This document shows, piece after piece, positions 1 to 10,567 of a stretch of 64,000 nucleotides of DNA. Made by a program: the position numbers and the translations under genes. The notes beneath the pieces were generated by a model. That model was not told the DNA's origin. It made no database searches and saw nothing but the letters and a program-made list of their open reading frames with translations. Numbering within the stretch: position 1 is the stretch's first letter; every line of letters starts with the position of its first letter. This DNA is from Botryosphaeria dothidea (Eukaryota > Ascomycota > Dothideomycetes > Botryosphaeriales > Botryosphaeriaceae): positions 2,976,001 through 3,040,000 of the forward strand of contig WWBZ02000062.1 in the NCBI GenBank assembly GCA_011503125.2, written 5' to 3'.

Positions 1-819
1 TGGCCCAATTCCAAAGCCGAGTAGCAGACGGGCTACGAAGAGCTGCTGCCATGTCTGCGCGAAGCCCTGACCGAGGCAGGTGATGAAGGAAATCAAGCAA
101 GTGATGAAGATGGTTCCTGATTAAGGATATCTTGGTTAGCTAGGGTACCCCTGACGGAGTAATTCAGCAGTACCTCGACGTCCGAAAACCATATTGAGCG
201 GGTGGTTGAGCCTGCAACATAATATTTGTCTTAGCATTGGTAAAGTGTTTGCAGAAGCCGGACACTAACCAACAACTAACGGCACAACACAAATATGGCG
301 CTGCATTGACGAGCCCCAGAATGTTGCCTTGGATGTTCAGAGCGTACTGGTAGTAGATCTGGGCTGAGAATGAGGCTCAAGTCAGCTACAACAACCCAAT
401 TATTCACGGAAATTGTACGCGCCTGAGCTGACGGCTGATTCATCCCAGCCTTGTACTGCAGCTCCAATAGAGCATACAATGACAAGCGCATAGAGAGTCC
501 AAGTCTGTCTGAACCTATCTTTGCCTTTGCCGTCTGACTCAAGTCGAAGATAGTCTTTCTCCTCAGCACGATACTCGCGTTCGTATTGTGGACGTAAAAA
601 TGCGTCCTTGTCTTGTGCTAACTTTGCCCCTCGACGAAGATAGTCCTCATCATCGTGTAGCCTAGTCTCCTCGATGAAGATTTCGACTTCGAGGTTCAAT
701 TCCGCATGGGTCAAATTGGCGAAAGGTGCGACAATGGGCCGTAATCGTTTTCGGCGTTCCGCCTCAGGATCCTCTAGTGAAGAGTGATGACGGTGATGAG
801 AGGGAGTGCGTGGCTCCAT
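1..819 (-). CDS. MFS sugar transporter, 5' part only (runs off the left edge)
   Basis: This is the N-terminal third of a fungal sugar/H+ symporter-type MFS protein, a plasma-membrane sugar carrier by family. Coding blocks on the minus strand are 819-419, 363-270, 211-174 and 116-1. They are separated by introns 364-418, 212-269 and 117-173, all GT...AG and frame-consistent. The start at 819 gives a hydrophilic leader with the family's acidic FANLTHAELNLEVEIFIEET segment. The first membrane segment follows (TLYALVIVCSIGAAVQGWDES), then GLVNAAPYLCCAV, the loop motif FGRRG and GLGFGIGP-like helix 4 residues at the window edge. An in-frame start at 972 would add 51 residues without family character, so I prefer 819. 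The gene diverges from the kinase gene at 1369. Family assignment is firm; the substrate cannot be told. Confidence 0.85.
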
Positions 820-1368
820 ATTGAGGCAGTGAAAGGCTATGTCGACGAAGGATAGAAGCAGCGACGAGGCTGGGGTTAGACCTAGGATATATGCCGATCG
901 TTCCTTGGGTTGCGGCTGAATGAGGAGTGATCGAGCAAGGATCCTTCGCTTAGACGACAGAGTACAAGGCACCCTCAGGGATATGTCTCTAAGCGCCCAG
1001 GCAGCTGTGTTGGCCTGTGGGGGTATTCAGCCTGACCGGGGGTATCATTCAAGCTGACTGGCAGATGCAGCGAGCCGAAGGTCCCCAATGTTACACAACC
1101 TGCTCGACGCCTTGTTGCCTGCTCAAACAGCATGGGGGGCCTGAACACAAGAATGCATGGCACAAGAACCGCAAGCTGTACAAACGTCATGGTGGAGGCT
1201 GACGCGGTCCAGATTTGGATTGCGGCATTGGTCCTGTAGCCTCGTCAGACTTAATCGCTGCATTCCCCGCGGGGCTCCGCACCCACTATTCTGCCTAGTG
1301 TCGTTTCTAGTCTGCAAGGTCGTTCCCTTCACAGGCCTCTTTTCGAAAATGAGCGTGTCCTTCTTGTC
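820..1368. other. Intergenic spacer between divergent genes
   Basis: This 549-base gap lies between the start codons of the transporter (minus) and the kinase (plus), so it should hold both promoters. I see no convincing TATA element, repeat or coding exon in it. The open frames across it have no recognisable protein character. Confidence 0.5.
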
Positions 1369-3239
1369 ATGGATAAGGAACGGATCCGCCTGACGACGCT
1401 TTCTTCGCTTGTTCCTCGGATCGATGAAGAAGGCAGAATTTCCCACCGATTCAGCGATGAGTCTGCAAGCACAGTACAGAGCGAGCTTGAAAGATCTCCT
1501 ACTCTCAGAGACTGGTCGCAAGCCCCACGCACGTTCGCGCTTCTCTTTACGTTGCGCCATGGACGCGGTATCACTGATCTCCCCGCCGCCCGCTTCGATG
1601 ACGACCGCCTCCCCTACCCCGATGAACCAGCCGAACTCCGCGCCATCCACGAGTTATCAGACGAGGAAATCGACGGAATCATTTGTTATCAAAGCTGGTT
1701 TATCTCGCCGCCGGAAACTATGAGCACGGAGAATTTTGTGGAGAGGAAGGTTGCTGGCCACAGACGTCTGCTGGACGCAAAGAGCTATTTCAAGTACGAT
1801 GAGAAAAGCCTCGGCCGATCCAACACAGCCTACATATGTCGCGTAACGCATATGCCTTCAAGGACTGACTATGCCGGCAAACTGTTCTTGCGCAAGAGAA
1901 GCGATGGGTACGAGCTCTTCAAGAGAGAGCGAAGCAATCTGGAGAAATCAAGACATCACCATCTGATAGATCTGGTCGGAACATATACGGACAGGACCCA
2001 TTTTGTCTTGATTCTCACGCCACTTGCACAGTATGATCTCCGAACGCTCTTGACTGCAAACGTGTCAGAAGACATTGCCGTTGACAGAGCAGATGTATTG
2101 CGTCGTTCATTTGGCTGCTTGGCTTCAGGACTTCACCATCTGCACAGCATCCAGATCCGACACAAGGACATCAAGCCTGGCAATATTCTCATCCATGGGG
2201 GCAATGTCATCATCTGCGACCTCGGCATCGCGTACGATTGGTCTGACAGCGAGCCTACTACCGACGGTGCTGTTAAGCTACAAACACGGCGATACTCTGC
2301 TCCAGAGGTGCTCAACGAAGACAAACGCAACGCGAAGGCCGACATATGGTCTCTTGGATGTGTTTTCCTGGAGATCATTACAGTGCTGAAGCGGGGCATG
2401 ATTACAGATCTCCATAATTTTTCCCGATTTCCAGAGGTAGACGCATACTGCACTCACCCTGAGCGGATCATGGAATGGGTCGAGGTTTTGCGCAAAGACG
2501 ACTCATTCAATGATCCTCTTGATTGGATTGAAGACATGGTAAGATTGATCTCGGTCGCTTGAGAATTGGCTTTGGCGAGGCTGACAGGACCTGATAGCTC
2601 CATCCCGTTCCTACAAGCCGTCCGTCCGCACAAAGCCTCGTCGAGAAAATCCATGCTGCCTCGGCTCCAAGAAGCCAATCGGAAAGATATATCGGCATGT
2701 GCTGTTTGGAGCCAGTGCAGGTCCAAGAAGCTGCGCAGGAAAACGCAATCCAGCCACACGGCTCTGCATCGGAACGCTTTCCGAACGTTCCCCTGCAGTT
2801 CCCACTTTCCCCTAGATGGAAAGGTCTCGGCCGATCAAATACAAGAAACACAGAAATCAGCAATCATACTTTGGCAAAGAAGAAAGAGCTTACCACCTCT
2901 CCGTCGTTCCCATCGGAATCTGGCGATTCTGACGAGGAATTGACTCCGCCTCGGGCCTCGGCGAGCACACCAAGATCAAGGGCCGCCTCGAGCCATACGA
3001 CCCAGATTAGCTACGCAAGTTCCTTTGGCTACCCATCTCAAGTGGTAAATTTCTCTGGATCTGTGGTCTTCAGGGCTGAATTGTGCGCCTTCGAGCTTCC
3101 ACCCCGTCACGGCTTTGGAGAGTGGGACGTGCAAATCCCGATATCTGGCACCAACTTCATGGCAGTCGTTTTGGAATCTGACTGCCCAAACTTGTGGCAA
3201 TGCTCCAGGATACTTGAGATCAAGACAATAGATGGTAGG

Positions 3240-3244
3240 CTAAG
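3240..3244. repeat. Target-site duplication of the Copia element, left copy (CTAAG)
   Basis: CTAAG directly precedes the left LTR, and the same five bases directly follow the right LTR at 10563-10567. Five bases is the usual Copia integrase footprint. The site lies within the kinase gene's third intron, six bases after the donor. Confidence 0.93.
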
Positions 3245-3380
3245 TGTTGGAAATCAAGTTGATTTGATTATTGTCTGGATTGTTGGCATGTCCCATGAGA
3301 GGGGTATGAGAGGGTGCCTGCTATATAGACTATTTGACGCTAAACCTAATTCGGAGCATTCTGAGACTATATTTCCAACA
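3245..3380 (-). repeat. Copia LTR, left (3' LTR in element orientation)
   Basis: This is a complete 136-base LTR beginning TGTTGG and ending CCAACA. It reads base for base like the rejoined right LTR (7038-7103 plus 10493-10562). Confidence 0.93.
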
Positions 3381-3390
3381 CACCCCCTTC
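3381..3390 (-). other. Polypurine tract of the Copia element
   Basis: On the minus strand GAAGGGGGTG directly precedes the 3' LTR. Its position and purine content fit the plus-strand primer of an LTR element. Confidence 0.7.
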
Positions 3391-3660
3391 GCGTGTTGCC
3401 GGATAAGGCAATGCGCGACAAATCCATGGTGTTAAGTTTATAAATTGCTTACAAATAACAAAAATAACTGGGGACGTTGTTGAAAACGTGATTTGACGCT
3501 TATCTGCGTTTTTTTTGCAAGGAAATTAACTGTGATATAGATGAGTTGTGTCATCCTTTGCTTAATCATGACTTTTAGTGCCAAATCAAAAAAAGTACTG
3601 GATGATAATGAGAGTCTTTGAATCAATTTGTTGAGTGTTAGTGAATCGAATTGATGAGTT

Positions 3661-6600
3661 TTACTCCGGAATCTCTTCCATGCCAAGTTGGTTGACAAAG
3701 ATTCGGTGTTTTTGTTTTGGTAACGCTTTCGTGAGTCCGTCAGCTATCATCTCTGCCGTTGGAGTCCACTTGAATTGGATGTTGCCCAGTTAAGTCTCCT
3801 GCCTTAGCCAATGATGATGAATATCGACATGGCGAAGCTTGGTTGATAGTTATACTGTTCTCTTTCTCATGAGGCGCAAGGTTTAAGTGTTATCGCACTG
3901 CACTTCGATCTCATGTCCTGGATCGAACTGGATTGCTTGGAAAAGACGTTTCCACCAATATAATTGCCGTGAGGTTTCTGATAAGGCGAGTAGTTCAGCT
4001 TCGGTGGAGGAAGTTGTAACAGTTGGTTGTTTTATAGCTTTCCAATCCACAGGTGCGTTGAACAGCATGAACAGTGAACCTTGATAGCTTCTCCGAGTCT
4101 CGACATCGTTTGCAAATGCTGCATCACTGCTTATTATGAAAACGCTGCTCTCCTCTGTGTCATTTCCATGAATACAAATGGCCAACTTTCTGGTGTTATT
4201 CAGATAGTTGAGGACTCTTCCAGCAAAGTGCGAGGTTCGTAAAGATGGATTTGCAAGATGCTCAGACAGCTTTGCACAAGCAAATGCAATATCAGGCCTG
4301 GTGCTGGTTGCAATGAATTGCAATGATCCAACTTTGCTTTGGTAGTTATACACTTCTTGCGGAGTCGCGTAGTCCTCGTAATTTGTGACCAAGTCCTCGT
4401 GATCAGGGAGAGGGGTTGCCGTCCTTGAGGGAGTCAGATTGTATTTGTTGGCAAGGCCAATTACATATGACTCTTGAGAGAGCCAAATCTTGCGGTTTGG
4501 ACGGTCTCGAATGATTCTGATGGCCAAAAACCATTGGATCTCTCCTATTATCCTCATCTCGTAACGATTGGTGAGTTGAGCTTGCAATAAGGTTGCGTAT
4601 TGTTCATTTTGCTTCTTGTAAGCAAGAATGACGTCGTCAACGAAGAAAAAGACAATGCAGTGATCGTTTCGATATAGACAAGGGGCATCTGGGATTGATT
4701 GAAGTCCGATTTCTTCAAGAGAGTTGCAAAAGTGTTGTTGCCATAATGCTGGTGATTGTTTGAGACCGTATAGGGCTTTGAGAAGTTGCAGAATAAGTCC
4801 CCTTTTGATATCCATGCCTTCAGGAGGTTCGCAAAAGACATACTCTTGCAAAGGAACGTGAGGGAAGGCATTAACTACGTCAAATTGACGAGTCTCAAGA
4901 TTAAAGGCTGCAATAATTGCGAGGATTGCACGGAAGATACGCATTGCAAGTGTTGCTGCGTACGTATCTTAATAAGTTGTTTGTAAATCGCCGCGAACGC
5001 AGATGCGTGCCTTGAATTTGACGAGATATCCGTTCTCATCAAACTTGTATTTGAAAACCCATGTAAGTGGAATGATCTCTTTGTGTTGATTACGGGCTTG
5101 TTGATTTGGTACGAGCATCCACACCCCCTTTGCTTCATACTTTTTGAGCTCCTCTTGCAGTGCTTGTTCAAATTGAGCTCGAAAAGGGTGAGCAATAAGA
5201 TCCTTATAGAATCGAGGTTCAGGAGTAATAATTGCACCGGTTACTGCTTGCGGAAGTGATTTGATGACTTTTTCTCCTGCATGAGCAAAGATTTCATGCC
5301 ATTGGTCCGCTGGAAGGTTCCGAGACGCAATACATGAGGAGATAATTGACTTTGGATTGTCCAGAGCCTTGTTGAGTTCCACAAAGAGTTGGTTTTGATA
5401 CCGAGTAACTTTGCAGACCGTGTTGTTGTTGTTGAGGTTGTATAGCACTCCTCTGCCAGTGTCGAGATGTACGTCCTTATCCATGCACTTTGTAACTGAC
5501 AAAAGGTTTGCCATGAATGAGGGAACGTATGCAACGTCGCGTAGGATGATCGTACGTGTTCCGGTTAAGGTTTAAGCCTTGATTGAGACTTCTCCAAACG
5601 ATTTGATGGGAGTAGTAATGTTTCCACTAGTAATTGTGTCATCTGATGACGCATTGCGAGTCTTGGTGTATCGATGCTTCATATGTCTATTGCACACATG
5701 ATAAGTAGAGCCAGTATCTGCAATCCAAGAGAGTTTAAGGGTGCTAGCATAATCAGCGCTTGTAGTTGATAATGAGGTTGCTTGTATAGTGGTTGGGAAA
5801 GATGCAACTAATGCTGAGTCTTCATTATTAGTATCTTCCTTGATCTTCTTGGCAGTTTGTTCCTAACTTGGTTGTTTTGAGTGTTCTAATGACTTTGACT
5901 TTGCAATGGAATCTTCAATCTTCTTCTTGAGGTCCTTGTTGCTTATTGCCTTCTGGATTCGTTGTTGCACTTCCTTGTTCGGTGTCCAGTTAGTTAGTCT
6001 CTTGTCTTTGTTGAGATAGAAGCATTTATTCCACCAATGGTATGCTCCACAGACGCATTTGGGTACATGCTTGTTTTAATATTGCTGTTCTCCTTGTAGG
6101 GTTGCAGCAAATCCTCCTCTTTTGCTTAGTATGCTCATGACTGCACGCTTATCTCTGATATGACTGCGATAGTCCTCGATAATTGTTAATAAGCTCCTTA
6201 CTTTGGTTGGGTCCTCTCTTAACTTCATCTTCATCTGAGTGGCGTAGGTCTCATCGTATAAGAGAAGAGGGTTAAGGAAGTTGTGGATGCCTCGGTTGCC
6301 TTGAGAATCAGGCAGATTGATAGCCTGAGCCTTGAATAGCCATTCTTCCCATTGGGCTATCCATTTGTCGAGGTTCTGATGAGTTGGAGGCTTGGACAGT
6401 TGAGCAAGCTGCCCCAAAAGGATTACCTCTGTTGTGTGGTCTACAGGCTTCATATTACCTTGAAGGGTTCGAAGGATAGAGTAAGGATCAGAGTCGTTTG
6501 CTTGACGTAGCAGCGGTTGTAGAGGTTCCGCAATGGAGTCCTCAATAATCGTTGCAATATTGTTGATCTCGCGTCTCTACTTCTCATGCTTCTTAATGCG

Positions 6601-6825
6601 AATCCTATACTCATCGAGTTGGAGTCGGTAGGTCTCGTACGCATCGTCTCTAGTGCCACGAGAGGGAGCAACTGGTTCTTATGGTTGCGGAGGCTTTGTT
6701 TCTATTGTAGGATTAATGAAATGGAAGATATCCGCTCGTTGGGCCCTTGATTTAATGATATGATACCATTCATCCCAGTTTTCTGATGATTTGAGGATGA
6801 CGATAGGCTTGTTTGTGGTAGACAT
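3661..6825 (-). pseudogene. Copia gag-pol remnant: Gag, zinc knuckle, protease, RT, RNase H; no integrase
   Basis: Gag starts at 6825 (MSTTNKP) and meets TAA at 6681-6679. Further on come Gag residues (6453-6076), a CxCGxxHWxxxC knuckle near 6050, and a protease with the DTGS active-site motif near 5730. The pre-integrase motif ADQWHEIFAHAG (about 5310) is followed almost at once by the RT start region, so the integrase core appears deleted. RT spans about 5200-4300, with DVVNAF, YGLKQSPALW and FVDD. RNase H shows TSSTEAELLALSE and QCDN, then TAA stops at 3885, 3852 and 3792 before the natural end near 3661. Frame breaks at about 4950-4970 and within the protease region also occur. Such an element could move only with enzymes supplied in trans. 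Confidence 0.88.
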
Positions 6826-7017
6826 GATGTCTACTGCTCTCGGATGAGAGATAGTAATTGAATTAATTAATAGATGACTCTTATAAGATGAAAACCTCAG
6901 TTATCGAGTCGATTATGGGCAATAACTGCCAAAACTGCTGACCGGATGCCTCGGAATAGCTTGAAATGCACAAAAAGGTGCTTCTTGATAATGAACTAGA
7001 TGGCAAGCGGCTTTGCT

Positions 7018-7037
7018 AGCTCATCCGGGCTCATAAC
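7018..7037 (-). other. Primer-binding site matching an initiator-tRNA-Met internal half
   Basis: Next to the 5' (right) LTR the plus strand reads CCGGGCTCATAAC (7025-7037), the anticodon-arm sequence typical of fungal initiator tRNA-Met (anticodon CAU). The minus strand is therefore complementary to the middle of that tRNA rather than its 3' end. This is the half-tRNA priming known from Drosophila copia and yeast Ty5. The tRNA sequence is from general knowledge, not from this window. Confidence 0.75.
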
Positions 7038-7103
7038 TGTTGGAAATCAAGTTGATTTGATTATTGTCTGGATTGTTGGCATGTCCCATGAGAGGGGTAT
7101 GAG
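7038..7103 (-). repeat. Copia LTR, right, first part (interrupted)
   Basis: These are bases 1-66 of the LTR, ending in AGAGGGGTATGAG where the LINE inserted. The remaining 70 bases are at 10493-10562. Confidence 0.92.
7091..7103. repeat. Target-site duplication of the LINE, first copy (13 bases)
   Basis: AGAGGGGTATGAG occurs here and again at 10480-10492, flanking the LINE. The intact left LTR has it once. A 13-base duplication is typical of target-primed reverse transcription. Confidence 0.93.
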
Positions 7104-10100
7104 TAGTAGTAGTAGTAGTAGTTGCATTAACGTCTATCTGTACTAGCTTTACAGCCAGTTTTGCCTCCCATGGGGCTTGTTGACGGGTGGAGTAGCCACC
7201 TTTTCGCTGGACAAATGAGATCCTCCGCTTCCTATCTAATTTTTATTATAAAACCTGTCATTCACGGTTCCTCGTAACTCCCCCGGAACACCGCCGTTGA
7301 TTTAAGGAGGCTTTGAAAGAGAAACCACCCCGTTGGTCCGAGGAGGTTCCTAATCTTCTCTGCCCTTGTCGCAGTTCCTGGATACTCCCAGCCCGTTGCC
7401 AGGCGGCAGTCGATAAAGTGCCATTGCGCCTTCTCAGCGCCGCATTTACAGGTAAGTTCCGCCTTTTTATGCCCTAAGCGTCTATGATACTCGGCGAAAT
7501 CCCCGTGGCCGGTTCTTTCGGCTAGTAGCCGGTATAGTTTCTGCCTTGATAGCGCTAGCTCGGGGTTCCTTCCCTTCCCTATCTTAAGGCCTAGGTGCCG
7601 GTAGGTTGGTGTTTGGTGCTCCTCCCACCAAGCCTCGTAGATACGCGACCTCTCCTCCCTATTCCTCCGCCTTATCTAGGATACCGATACCGGCCCCTGT
7701 TCATTGTTTGGTAGATCGATGGCTGCCTTCGCTAGCTGATCGGCCTCCTCGTTTCCCGTGATTCCCATATAACCAGGGCACCACCTAGTCTCCACTGGGA
7801 CTGGGAGCTCCCGCCTCGTGCTCTTTAGCCTTATAAATTGGCTCTGCGAGCTGGCCGGGGTGTATCCCTCTATGCCCTGTATAACCGACGTGTTATCTAT
7901 GCATAGCGTGACTTTCGTAGCCTGTAGGGCTTCTACATTGGCGGCCGCCCATGTAAGTCCTTCTACTACTCCTCGGATTTCCGCGTCAAACACCTCCGCC
8001 TTGTATAGGCTTCCGCTTTGGGTATGGATCCGCGCGCCGTGTCTATAGGCAACGAAGGCCTAGGCTATCTTCGAGTCCATGCTCGAGCCGTCCGAATAGA
8101 CATGTACCGTCCCCGGTGGGTCTTGTTTTAGTGATTCTGTAAATTCCTTTGCTCCCCTCTCTTTTCCCTGCGTTATCCTTTAGGGGGTATTAGTATAGCT
8201 CGGCTGTAGGAGCTGGGGTCTTTCGCATTTCTCTTTAAGCTACGCCATTCTCTGCAGCCTTATGACCTTTGGCTTTAAATTAAGGGTCTTTAGAGCTGAA
8301 CCCTAGCGTCCTCTTATGATTAGTGTCCGCCCAACGAGTGGGTGTACCTTGTCCAACAGCCGTAAGCGAAGTAATGCTCTTCTCTGGATCTGCTATAGGA
8401 GCACGCTTGCCGGTGGGATCCCTGTCTCGCGGTGGAGCACCGGGATCGGGGTCGTTCTCTATACGGGTATTATAGCCCGGGCTACTGTTCGTAGCGCTCT
8501 ATCTATAGTCGCTATATAGTACGAATATCTCGGTACTACCGTCCTAGTAGTGTATAGTATTGGCTTTGTTGTTCCTTCATACTAGACCTCCGCGCCGTAC
8601 GTGGCGACTAGGAGCATATATGCGTGCGCGGCCTTTGCCGCTGCCGCTAGGGGTATACCCTTTATAACCCCGTTTAGGCGTCGGAGGTGGGCCGCTACTC
8701 TACTGCCTTTAGAACCCTATACTTCGGCGTAATGCTTGAAGTTAAGCTTTTGGTTAAAGTAAACCCCTAGCCATCGGACTAGCTTTTCTTTAGGGCGGAT
8801 TACCGTCTCTCTTACTTAGATTGGTTCCGATAGTTCTAGGGACCTGCTTCTAGAGAAGTGGATAAGCTTATACTTATCCGGCGCGAAGGTGATTGCGTTC
8901 TCCTCCCCCCAGCGTAGCGCGTCCTCTAGGTCGGCCTTGAGAGCCTTAGTTATCTCTTTTGTGTTTTTCCTAGAGCGTAAAAAGGCGACATCGTCGGTAT
9001 ATGCGAACCTCGTCCGTACGTTCCCCCGCTTTAATAGCGGCGAGAGGTAGAGCATGTAGAGGATTAGCGAGGCCGGAGACCCCTGCGGGACCCCGCACTG
9101 CAGCTCCTTCTCGTCTATAGTGACTCCTTCTATGCGGACCCTGGCTTTACGTCTAGTAACAAATTCTTGCGTCTATTTTACGACCCGCTCTGGCCAGCCT
9201 TGTTCCCGTAACCGCTTTATTAATCGGTTAGGTAGTACCGCGTCGAAGGCACCCTATACGTCTATTATTAGCATTAAGGCCTCTTAGTGCTTTAGCAGCG
9301 CTTCTTTAATATCGTATACGGCGCAAGCGGCGAGGTCTAGTGCGGAGCGCCGTAGTAGCGCCCCGAAGTGTTATAGGCTAAGTAGATTTAGCTTTACCGC
9401 TAGGTAAGACATCCTCCTTGCCACGAGCCGTTCTAGTCCCTTGCCGAGGCACGAAAGTAGCGCGATTAGTCGATAGGCACGAATACTTGAGGGATCTCTT
9501 CCTGTTTTATAGATAATAGCAACGTCTACGGTCCGAAAGGCCTTAGGGTGGTATCCTTGTTATAGGCAGCCTTGGTATAACATTACTACTATTTTCCCGA
9601 TTTCCGGCTAGGCGGCCTGGAGTAGTCTAACCGTTATCCTATCCGTTCCAGGCGTAGTATTGCCGGTCTTAATATAGTGTACTTCCGCTTCCGCCAGAGT
9701 AACCTCTTCCTCCTACGAGATCTCCTCTGGTTTCGTCTCTAGTGGATACTATGGGTCCGGAATATCCTAGTCTGTATTAAAGCGGTAGAGGATCTTTTCT
9801 CGGAGGAGTTCGGTCTTTTCCCTTAGGTTTGTAATTGCCCTACCCTCGTCAACTAGCGGTAGGGATCTAAAGCGGTTAGTAGCTTTGTGCTAGGCCGTTA
9901 TCCGGAAGAGGTCCTGGTTATCTTTCGCGTTGGCAATCCGGTCCTCCTAGTACCGCCGTTTTGTTCTCCTGACTACGTTGCGTAGTGCTTCTTCTGCCTC
10001 CTGCCGCTCCTCCGGGAAGGATTCCCTAAGACGGCGTACCGCTGCTTTACAGTCCTCGTTCCACTACGTAGCGGGCTTACCCTTTGTCGCGGCTGCCGTG

Positions 10101-10479
10101 CCTACTACGTCTATAGCCTCCTGCAGTAGCCTAACTAGCGCGCGTATTATCCGCTCTAGGCCTTCCCTTGTGCCTATATTAGTCGTGATCGTGCCTATGT
10201 TCCTCTTTACGGCCTGCCGAAAATCTGCAAGCCGGTCCTCGTGCACGGTGAGCTTTCGAGTTCTTGCCCGGGCCTGGGTATGGGAGGGAATGTTGGTCCA
10301 CAGCGTGTGATGATCTGATCCCGTACTAAGTTCCTCCAGTACCTGAGTCTCCGTTCCTGAGATATTTGTAAATACTAGGTCTATAGTATTACCTTGTTTG
10401 TGCGTTGGGCCCTCTGGGTTCGTATTAATGAGCCCCTGGTTTTCGGCCCATTCCGCTACCCGGGTGCCAGGGCCTCCAT
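7104..10479 (-). mobile_element. 5'-truncated LINE (Tad/I-like non-LTR retrotransposon) nested in the Copia LTR
   Basis: A 3376-base insertion on the minus strand. Its 3' end is a (CTA)6 tail (7104-7121 as TAG repeats on the plus strand). Its 5' end at 10479 is cut off inside the endonuclease domain. Target duplication AGAGGGGTATGAG flanks it. Being inside the Copia LTR, it arrived after the Copia element. Coding domains run endonuclease C-terminus, reverse transcriptase, RNase H, zinc knuckle, the order of fungal Tad1-like elements. The frame is full of TAG and TAA codons. Confidence 0.9.
7250..10479 (-). pseudogene. LINE ORF2 remnant: endonuclease end, RT, RNase H, zinc knuckle
   Basis: From the 5' cut, the frame shows the end of an AP-endonuclease-like domain (PTHKQGNTIDLVFTN then TGSDHHTLW, about 10410-10290). 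Next come degraded RT sequence (about 9900-8600), RNase H (7993-7680, with DAEIRG, CIDNTSV and GNEEADQLAK) and a CKCGAEKAQWHFIDC knuckle near 7450. The RT catalytic box reads YTDD at 9001-8990 where the family has YADD. Stop codons at 8719 and 8584 fall where tryptophan is expected. It cannot encode a working enzyme. Confidence 0.85.
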
Positions 10480-10492
10480 AGAGGGGTATGAG
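10480..10492. repeat. Target-site duplication of the LINE, second copy
   Basis: AGAGGGGTATGAG, identical to 7091-7103, at the 5' end of the LINE. Confidence 0.93.
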
Positions 10493-10562
10493 AGGGTGCC
10501 TGCTATATAGACTATTTGACGCTAAACCTAATTCGGAGCATTCTGAGACTATATTTCCAACA
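10493..10562 (-). repeat. Copia LTR, right, second part
   Basis: These are the last 70 bases of the interrupted LTR, ending TTTCCAACA. They join to 7038-7103 to make 136 bases like the left LTR. Confidence 0.92.
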
Positions 10563-10567
10563 CTAAG
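10563..10567. repeat. Target-site duplication of the Copia element, right copy (CTAAG)
   Basis: It matches 3240-3244. Host intron sequence resumes after it and reaches the acceptor at 10624-10625. Confidence 0.93.

Larger units (their letters stand above)
3245..10562 (-). mobile_element. Ty1/Copia LTR retrotransposon, defective, interrupted by a LINE
   Basis: Two LTRs of 136 bases (TGTTGG...CCAACA) flank a minus-strand gag-pol region, and CTAAG is duplicated outside them. Without the nested LINE and its target duplication the element is about 3.9 kb, short for an autonomous Copia element because the integrase region is absent. The primer-binding site adjoins the right LTR and the polypurine tract adjoins the left, so transcription runs right to left, opposite to the host gene. 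The two LTRs look identical once the LINE is removed, so the insertion is fairly young. The internal frame is nonetheless broken by many stops. The order RT then RNase H at the 3' end could fit other superfamilies too; the motifs YGLKQSPALW and FVDD identify Copia. Confidence 0.93.

Noticed and set aside
3246..3443. Kinase frame continuing to a stop at 3443
   Set aside because: These codons are LTR sequence read through. The host exon ends at 3234, where a donor precedes the insertion.
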